Positions 1 through 3,865 of a stretch of 5,266 bases of DNA are shown here, in pieces. The stretch is from Gemmatimonadota bacterium (GTDB taxonomy: Bacteria > Latescibacterota > UBA2968 > UBA8231), in assembly GCA_026706165.1 (NCBI GenBank), contig JAPOZF010000316.1, positions 1-5,266 of the forward strand. Reading direction: 5' to 3'. The translations under genes were made by a program, and so were the position numbers. Position 1 is the stretch's first letter. Each line of letters starts with the position of its first letter. A model generated the notes under the pieces. It was not told the origin of the DNA. It did no database searches and worked only from the letters and a program-made list of their open reading frames with translations.

Positions 1-52
1 AGGTTCTTTCTCCGAGAGACTTAGGCCGCCTGAAAAAGCACCCGGCCAGCTT

Positions 53-83
53 TTGAGATTATCGGACATAATCACATTATAAA
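53..83 (+). promoter_or_regulatory. Candidate distal promoter of the sigma factor gene
   Basis: A TTGAGA hexamer at 53-58 is followed by an AT-rich patch containing TTATAA (77-82, spacer 18) or TATAAA (78-83, spacer 19). This is the most AT-rich part of the leader and it stands out from the GC-rich surroundings, which fits a promoter. The assignment rests only on resemblance to the general -35/-10 consensus. The host sigma may prefer a different consensus, and a second candidate lies closer to the gene. Confidence 0.25.
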
Positions 84-133
84 CAATAAGTTAGAATGGT
101 TTTCGAGCCGCGCGGAAAGATTCGAATAATTAG

Positions 134-162
134 TTGCTCTGGCATCTGTCCCGCCGTATCAT
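134..162 (+). promoter_or_regulatory. Candidate proximal promoter of the sigma factor gene
   Basis: TTGCTC at 134-139 and TATCAT at 157-162 are separated by exactly 17 bases. A start a few bases after 165 would give an untranslated leader of about 100 bases containing the palindrome at 192-204 and the purine-rich tract at 208-220. The match to consensus is only moderate, and no supporting operator was recognised. Confidence 0.25.
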
Positions 163-191
163 AATGGAAAAAGCGGCACCCTCTGCACACA

Positions 192-204
192 ATTCCGCCG
201 GAAT
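192..204. repeat. Perfect inverted repeat in the sigma gene leader
   Basis: ATTCCG (192-197) and CGGAAT (199-204) are perfect reverse complements around a single central C. With one extra base on the left and two on the right (191-206), the element closely resembles AATTCCGGAATCG at 1138-1150, just after the sigma gene. The difference is three extra bases (GCC) in the middle of the upstream copy. It could be a protein-binding site in the leader or chance; the centre is too short to form a good RNA hairpin loop. Confidence 0.4.
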
Positions 205-259
205 CGCGAGGGAGGAGGAGTTTTCGCGTTTCCGGTCCCCATCAATAATCCACTAATAG

Positions 260-265
260 AAGGAG
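260..265 (+). promoter_or_regulatory. Ribosome binding site of the sigma factor gene
   Basis: AAGGAG lies four bases before the ATG at 270 and continues as a purine run into GAG. It fixes the ATG at 270 as the start. No earlier in-frame start with a comparable site was seen. Confidence 0.7.
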
Positions 266-269
266 AGTC

Positions 270-1121
270 ATGCTGGAAACCCTCAGCGACCGCGAGAGCT
301 CTCTACGGTCTTATTTCGACGACATCGCCCACTCCGAGCCGCTGTCTCGTGAGAAGGAAGTCGAACTCGCCGCCCGCATCAAAGACGGCGATATGGAAGC
401 CCGTGACGAACTGGTTCAGGCCAACCTGCGGTTCGTCATCGACGTGGCCAAGAATTACCAGAACCGCGGCCTCTCTTTTGCAGATCTGATCAGCGCCGGC
501 AATCTCGGGTTGATGACCGCCGCCGAGCGCTTCGACGGCACCCGGGGGTACAAGTTCATCTCCTACGCGGTCTGGTGGATCCGCCAATCCATCCTGCAGA
601 CCATCGCCGAGCACGTGCGCACGGTGCGGCTCCCGCTCAACAAGCTGAGCCTCCTCAAGGACATCTCCAAGGCCTCGAGGCGTCTGGGCCAGGGCCGCGA
701 GGAGGAGCCGGATGTAGACGAGATAGCCAAGGAGCTCGATCTGCCCGCCGACGTCGTCACCGACGCCATTCTCAGCGCCCGCCCGGTGAGCTCCCTCGAC
801 GGCGCATTCGAAGACGACGAGAAGCGCTCGCTGATGAACGTCCTTCCCGACACCAGCCAGCGGGCCCCGGATTCCGACGTGATGCGCGATTCCGCCAGGA
901 GCCAGCTCGAAAGCGTCCTCGCCAGTCTCGACGACAGGGAGCAGCGGATCATCCGGCTGTATTTCGGACTCGACGGCAAGGAGGCGTTGACCCTCGAGCA
1001 GATCGGCAGCCTGATCGGGGTTACGCGGGAGCGTGTGCGGCAGATAAAGGAGAGGGCACTGAGCCGGCTCCGGCATCCGTCGCGCTACCAGTTCCTGCAG
1101 GCACTGGCCGAGGAGGTTTAA
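270..1121 (+). CDS. RNA polymerase sigma factor, sigma-70 family, RpoD/SigA type (283 aa)
   Basis: This cytoplasmic protein directs core RNA polymerase to promoters. Sigma region 1.2 lies at about residues 9-45. Regions 2.1-2.4 lie at about 48-118, with the core-binding stretch around DLISAGNLGL (72-81) and the melting and -10-reading helix FISYAVWWIRQSILQ (96-110). Region 3 spans about 123-200. Region 4 spans about 213-275, with its helix-turn-helix at 240-268 ending in RERVRQIKERALSRLRHPSR. Region 1.1 is absent and the length is close to that of Bacteroidetes primary sigmas (about 290 aa). At the positions of E. coli sigma-70 Gln437 and Thr440 it has Gln106 and Leu109, as Bacteroidetes-type primary sigmas do. 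It is probably the housekeeping sigma, but a group 2 paralogue cannot be excluded, so no gene symbol is given. A good Shine-Dalgarno precedes it and an intrinsic terminator follows, so it is probably monocistronic. Confidence 0.95.
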   Translation: MLETLSDRESSLRSYFDDIAHSEPLSREKEVELAARIKDGDMEARDELVQANLRFVIDVAKNYQNRGLSFADLISAGNLGLMTAAERFDGTRGYKFISYAVWWIRQSILQTIAEHVRTVRLPLNKLSLLKDISKASRRLGQGREEEPDVDEIAKELDLPADVVTDAILSARPVSSLDGAFEDDEKRSLMNVLPDTSQRAPDSDVMRDSARSQLESVLASLDDREQRIIRLYFGLDGKEALTLEQIGSLIGVTRERVRQIKERALSRLRHPSRYQFLQALAEEV

Positions 1122-1134
1122 GGAGCGGGAAGTT

Positions 1135-1157
1135 CCGAATTCCGGAATCGGTTTTTT
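1135..1157 (+). terminator. Weak hairpin with T6, possible first terminator after the sigma gene
   Basis: CCG (1135-1137) pairs with CGG (1149-1151) and ATT (1139-1141) with AAT (1146-1148), around the loop CCGG, leaving A1138 bulged. An uninterrupted run of six T follows at 1152-1157. The stem is short, so termination here would be inefficient. Its core, ATTCCGGAAT (1139-1148), is also a perfect DNA palindrome and may matter as such. Confidence 0.35.
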
Positions 1158-1162
1158 ACAAG

Positions 1163-1199
1163 GAGCGGCGCGCTTTCGAGCGGTGCGCCGCTCTTTTTT
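1163..1199 (+). terminator. Strong intrinsic terminator of the sigma factor gene
   Basis: GAGCGGCGC (1163-1171) pairs perfectly with GCGCCGCTC (1185-1193), nine mostly G-C pairs around a 13-base loop that can tighten further through G-T pairs. Six T follow directly at 1194-1199. This is a textbook Rho-independent terminator about 40 bases after the sigma stop codon. It separates the sigma gene from the dehydrogenase gene downstream. Confidence 0.9.
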
Positions 1200-1267
1200 C
1201 TTATCCGCAGGATACAGCTGCTGCGAGTCGTCGGAGAGGACGGTTTGCTTCCGGCGCCGCCTCCCGC

Positions 1268-1285
1268 CGGTCCCCGCGCGGACCG
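1268..1285. repeat. Inverted repeat upstream of the dehydrogenase gene
   Basis: CGGTCC (1268-1273) and GGACCG (1280-1285) are perfect reverse complements around a six-base GC-only loop, ending 23 bases before the ATG at 1309. It could form a 5'-leader hairpin or act as an operator. In such GC-rich sequence a six-base stem may also be chance. A second small one, TATCC-GCA-GGATA, lies at 1202-1214. No clear promoter was seen in 1200-1308. Confidence 0.3.
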
Positions 1286-1308
1286 ATGGCCGAACGAGCC
1301 GGTGAACC

Positions 1309-2118
1309 ATGGATGAGCCGAAACTTCGGGGCAAAGTCGCCCTGGTGACGGGCGGGGCCCGGGGGTTGGGACGCGCCTATGTCCTGCACCTGGCGCGGCT
1401 GGGAGCCGATGTCGTCGTCAACGACATCAGGCTGGACGCGGCGGATGAATTCGGAGAACGGCTGACCGCCGGATCCGTGGCCGAAGAGGTCGAGTTCCTG
1501 GGACGGCGCTCGCTCGGGATCGAAGCCGACGTCGCCGACCGCGACGCGGTGGTATCGATGGTGGAAACCGCCGTGGCCGAGTTCGGCGGTGTCGATATTC
1601 TGATTACCAACGCCGGCGGCAACCTGACCACCGATCCCGACCAGAGCGCAACGGGGACGTCGCGACAGACCTACCGCTACCTGATGGAGATAAACCTGAC
1701 GGGCACGGTCTACTGTTGCCAGGAGGTGGGTGCGGCGATGCGCAGGCGTGGAAAGGGGGGCAAGATCGTCACCGTCGCGTCGCAGGCCGGCATGTGGAGC
1801 GGGCGCGACAGCGGGGGGATGGCCTACAAGGTGGCGAAGGCAGGGGTCATCCAGTACACCCGCGTCCTGGCGGCCGAACTGGGTCCGCACGGAATCTGCG
1901 TCAACTGTATCGCCCCCGGGTTCATCCTGTCGTCCCGGGCACTGGCGCAGGGGCGCAACGAACCGGAAACCAGGAAGAGGCTCGAGGAGCAGATCCCCCT
2001 CGGAAGGCTGGGAATGCCCGAAGACTGCGCCAGGGTCGTCGAGTTCCTGGTCACTGACCTGTCCGACTACGTGACCGGTCAGTGCATTCCGGTCTGCGGC
2101 GGTTTCGTCGCCTTTTGA
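1309..2118 (+). CDS. Short-chain dehydrogenase/reductase (SDR) family oxidoreductase (269 aa)
   Basis: This is a soluble NAD(P)(H)-dependent oxidoreductase of the classical SDR type, which interconverts an alcohol and a ketone on a small molecule. The Rossmann fold covers almost the whole chain. Visible are the nucleotide-binding motif TGGARGLG (14-21), Asp39 at the end of the second strand (favouring NAD over NADP), the D74-V75 adenine-pocket pair, the NAG motif (101-103), and the catalytic set Asn129, Ser158, Tyr173 and Lys177 (YKVAK). Also visible are N199-x-x-A-P-G after the catalytic helix and the usual C-terminal TGQ...GG segment (256-265). The spacing from Ser158 to Tyr173 is 15 residues, two more than the usual 13. 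The nearest named relatives by feel are FabG-like or sugar/polyol dehydrogenases, but the substrate cannot be read. A weak GGTGA lies three bases before the ATG. It follows the sigma terminator and converges on the oxygenase gene. Confidence 0.93.
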   Translation: MDEPKLRGKVALVTGGARGLGRAYVLHLARLGADVVVNDIRLDAADEFGERLTAGSVAEEVEFLGRRSLGIEADVADRDAVVSMVETAVAEFGGVDILITNAGGNLTTDPDQSATGTSRQTYRYLMEINLTGTVYCCQEVGAAMRRRGKGGKIVTVASQAGMWSGRDSGGMAYKVAKAGVIQYTRVLAAELGPHGICVNCIAPGFILSSRALAQGRNEPETRKRLEEQIPLGRLGMPEDCARVVEFLVTDLSDYVTGQCIPVCGGFVAF

Positions 2119-2150
2119 GGAACCTTCTCCCTGTCTGCCGAGAGCGGAAA

Positions 2151-3062
2151 TCAGGCATCGGGCCAGCGGTACATCCGGCGCGGCTTCGTGTCCGCCCGGG
2201 CCTGCCGCCACTCCTCGACCCAGGCATCGTGGCGGCTGGCCGCCGTCGCCGGATCGTTTACGGACGGATCGGCCTTGCTGCGCACCAGCAGACCGGGCAG
2301 TGGGCGGCCGTGCGGCTTGCGCGCGTCGTTCCACCGCAGGTCCATGCTCCAGCGGACCTGATCGGACAGGTTCGGGCCGGAGCCGTGCGGCGTGCGGCAG
2401 TGGATGAAAACGACGTCTCCTTTGCGCACCGCAATCGAAACCGGTTCTTCCCCGGGCATTTCGTCGTCTGCGATTTGCCACCCGTAAGGACAGGGGACGT
2501 GGCGGCGCAAGGTCCCGCGGTGCAATCCGGGAACGACCCTGATCGTGCCGTTGGTCTCGTCGCAGTCGACGAGGGGAATCCAGGTGGTGACGACGAGGGT
2601 ATCGTCCGCTTCCGGCAGAAGGACCGCCGCATCCTGGTGCAGCGGCGACAGCTGAATCCAGTTGTGGTCCTGCTCCTCGAGGTGCGACTCCGGAAGCTTG
2701 GGCCGTACGTGGTGGGTGGGGTTACAAAAGATCTCCTCGCCGACGAGGCCCTCGACCGCATCGAGCAACCGATTGTTGTGCAGGAAATCGAAGATCGGCC
2801 GCCGCAGGTTCAGGGGGAAGGAGACCTTTCCCTGAATCGACTCGCCAGAATCCCGGGTCAGCAGGGCGATGCGCCGGTCGAACGGGGCACCGGCGTGGGT
2901 GTCTTCGATCTTTCCCTGATTGCGCAGCTCGCCGGCGGCATCTTCGATGATTTCCTCCATGTCTTCGATCAATGGCTCGAGAACCGCTGCGGGCAACAGG
3001 CCGCGAACAACGAGGAATCCCCGGGAGTTAAACTCTTCTACCTGACTTGGGCTCAAGGACAT
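2151..3062 (-). CDS. Phytanoyl-CoA dioxygenase (PhyH) family protein, Fe(II)/2-oxoglutarate oxygenase (303 aa)
   Basis: This is a soluble non-heme iron oxygenase; the family couples oxidative decarboxylation of 2-oxoglutarate to hydroxylation of an organic substrate. The start is the ATG at 3062, because AGGTGA (plus-strand 3068-3073) ends five bases before it. A GTG three codons upstream, at 3071, lies inside that site. From this ATG the N-terminus reads MSLSPSQVEEF...GFLVVRGLL, the usual PhyH opening. The double-stranded beta-helix follows, with iron ligands His142 and Asp144 (HQD) and His226 (PHGSG). Arg237, exactly 11 residues after the distal histidine (RWSMDLRW), is the expected 2-oxoglutarate carboxylate anchor, so the active site looks intact. 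The C-terminus is rich in charged and Trp residues (WVEEWRQ). Bacterial members have many substrates, so true phytanoyl-CoA activity is not implied. It converges on the dehydrogenase gene and diverges from the exported protein gene. Confidence 0.93.
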   Translation of the reverse strand: MSLSPSQVEEFNSRGFLVVRGLLPAAVLEPLIEDMEEIIEDAAGELRNQGKIEDTHAGAPFDRRIALLTRDSGESIQGKVSFPLNLRRPIFDFLHNNRLLDAVEGLVGEEIFCNPTHHVRPKLPESHLEEQDHNWIQLSPLHQDAAVLLPEADDTLVVTTWIPLVDCDETNGTIRVVPGLHRGTLRRHVPCPYGWQIADDEMPGEEPVSIAVRKGDVVFIHCRTPHGSGPNLSDQVRWSMDLRWNDARKPHGRPLPGLLVRSKADPSVNDPATAASRHDAWVEEWRQARADTKPRRMYRWPDA

Positions 3063-3067
3063 GGGAC

Positions 3068-3073
3068 TCACCT
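3068..3073 (-). promoter_or_regulatory. Ribosome binding site deciding the oxygenase start
   Basis: Read on the minus strand this is AGGTGA, a six-base match to the 16S anti-Shine-Dalgarno complement, within GGAAGGTGA and five bases before the ATG at 3062. It overlaps the alternative GTG codon (3071-3069), which therefore cannot use it. Confidence 0.65.
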
Positions 3074-3081
3074 TCCGTTTC

Positions 3082-3101
3082 GGGATCGAATGGGATCGAA
3101 T
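3082..3101. repeat. Perfect tandem decamer repeat in the oxygenase 5' region
   Basis: GGGATCGAAT occurs twice with no spacer (3082-3091 and 3092-3101), 20 to 39 bases upstream of the oxygenase start. A ten-base period is one helical turn, so two protein subunits could sit on the same DNA face. On the minus strand its distal edge overlaps TATATT (3104-3099), a plausible -10 element, so a repeat-bound protein would block or aid transcription there. No known operator was recognised. Confidence 0.6.
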
Positions 3102-3104
3102 ATA
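3097..3104 (-). promoter_or_regulatory. Candidate -10/-7 element of the oxygenase promoter
   Basis: The minus strand reads TATATTCG, one base off the Bacteroidetes-type TAnnTTTG -7 element and 4 of 6 to TATAAT. No convincing upstream -33/-35 element accompanies it, so the call is tentative. It would give a leader of roughly 25-30 bases before the ATG at 3062. Confidence 0.25.
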
Positions 3105-3188
3105 AGATTTCCCGATTCCCAGGAAGTAGAAAAGCCATGGCGATTCGTTGCTCCGGGTACATCACATTCCAGGTGGCCGCACCGGACC

Positions 3189-3221
3189 TTTTGATCCCCC
3201 CTGCGGGGGCTCATACTTTTC
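3189..3221 (+). promoter_or_regulatory. Candidate Bacteroidetes-type promoter for the exported protein and lyase genes
   Basis: TTTTG at 3189-3193 and TACTTTTC at 3214-3221 are separated by 20 bases. This approximates the known Bacteroidetes arrangement (TTG near -33, TAnnTTTG at -7), with one mismatch in the second element. Against the general consensus it also reads TTGATC, 17 bases, TACTTT. The spacer contains CCCCC (3196-3200) and GGGGG (3205-3209), an inverted repeat around CTGC. Transcription would start roughly 30 bases before the ATG at 3259. It agrees with the sigma factor type in this window but remains a pattern match. Confidence 0.35.
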
Positions 3222-3258
3222 ACGCCCGTCGAACCTCTTTGCGAGCATTCTTCCTTCC

Positions 3259-3861
3259 ATGTCCCTGTCCCGCACCGCCATTCTGCTGACCGTCGCCGTG
3301 GTCTCTCTCGCGGATGCCCAGCTGATCGAGGAAGCGGGGGCTGGCCGCAGCGGTCTTTACGGAACCGTGGGCCTCGGGATCACCAATCTCGAACGCGGTC
3401 CCGGGATCGCCGTGCCGGTAGGAATGAGCCTGCTTGCCGCGCCTTTCCGCCTGATCGCTTCGGTCTCGCTGCTCGATCTGGTTTTTCTGCAGAAGGAAAG
3501 CACCAACTCCCAGTATCAGCGGGTCTACAGCCGCAGCGGATACAGCGCCTGCATCGATTCGTTGGGGTACTACGTGCCGTCCTACCGGTGCACGGCCGGC
3601 ACCGAGGTGCTGCGCTCGTTCAGCGGCGACATCAGCTTCGTCCCCGTGGAAACCGTCATCGTCGCCAACAGGCCTGGCAAGCTGTTTACCGGGCTCGGTT
3701 TCCGGGGCCGCAAACCGCGCACTCCCTACGGCACCATCGGAATGTTTTTCGATTCCCCCTCCGGCCGGGCGGGGGGTGTGCGCGTCAATCTCGGCCGTGA
3801 TTTTTTCTACATGGGCCTGAACTGGGGACTGCACTCCGGGCGTCTGCTCGGCTGGAGGTGA
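3259..3861 (+). CDS. Exported protein of unknown function, possibly a beta-rich envelope protein (200 aa)
   Basis: I do not recognise a family. Residues 1-20 form a Sec signal peptide: Arg5, the hydrophobic run AILLTVAVVSLA (7-18), and a likely cut after ADA at 20, leaving Gln21 as the mature N-terminus. The mature part is rich in Gly and aromatic residues in short alternating stretches (GLYGTVGLGITN at 32-43, FFYMGLNWGLH at 182-192), suggesting beta strands and perhaps an outer-membrane-associated fold. It is short for a full barrel and does not end in phenylalanine. Cys98 and Cys111 are the only cysteines and could form a disulfide after export. The reading frame stays open upstream to a TTG at 3148, but the signal peptide favours the ATG at 3259. 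No Shine-Dalgarno precedes that ATG, which is common in FCB bacteria. The lyase gene follows at once, suggesting one operon. Confidence 0.75.
   Translation: MSLSRTAILLTVAVVSLADAQLIEEAGAGRSGLYGTVGLGITNLERGPGIAVPVGMSLLAAPFRLIASVSLLDLVFLQKESTNSQYQRVYSRSGYSACIDSLGYYVPSYRCTAGTEVLRSFSGDISFVPVETVIVANRPGKLFTGLGFRGRKPRTPYGTIGMFFDSPSGRAGGVRVNLGRDFFYMGLNWGLHSGRLLGWR
3854..3859 (+). promoter_or_regulatory. Ribosome binding site inside the end of the exported protein gene
   Basis: GGAGGT spans the last codons and the first base of the stop codon (TGA 3859-3861) of the upstream gene, and it lies six bases before the TTG at 3866. It is the best Shine-Dalgarno in the window and supports the TTG start of the lyase and coupling of the two genes' translation. 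It could also be a chance product of the Trp-Arg codons. Confidence 0.45.
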
Positions 3862-3865
3862 CGGG

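Noticed and set aside
1..52. Possible end of an upstream gene or a structural RNA at the left edge
   Set aside because: Neither strand shows a recognisable coding remnant, tRNA-like fold or conserved RNA motif in this short stretch.
208..220. Purine tract GAGGGAGGAGGAG as a ribosome binding site for a leader peptide
   Set aside because: No ATG, GTG or TTG lies at a usable distance downstream; the next start belongs to the sigma gene, which has its own site at 260-265.
303..1334. Long minus-strand open frame opposite the sigma gene (343 codons)
   Set aside because: It is antisense to an unmistakable sigma factor, its translation shows no family motifs, and it crosses the terminator. Long antisense frames are expected in GC-rich coding DNA.
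1201..2481. Minus-strand open frame of 426 codons spanning the dehydrogenase gene and part of the oxygenase gene
   Set aside because: It overlaps two recognisable genes in other frames, and its translation is low-complexity, rich in Arg, Pro and Gly.
2082..3194. Plus-strand open frame of 370 codons over the oxygenase gene
   Set aside because: It is the complement of a gene with an intact iron and 2-oxoglutarate binding site, and it shows no motifs of its own.
3196..3209. C5/G5 hairpin as an intrinsic terminator
   Set aside because: The stem is only five pairs and no T run follows directly on either strand. It sits between divergent genes, not after a stop codon.
3148..3258. TTG-initiated N-terminal extension of the exported protein
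   Set aside because: It would bury the signal peptide 37 residues inside the protein, it has no ribosome binding site, and it would include the candidate promoter.
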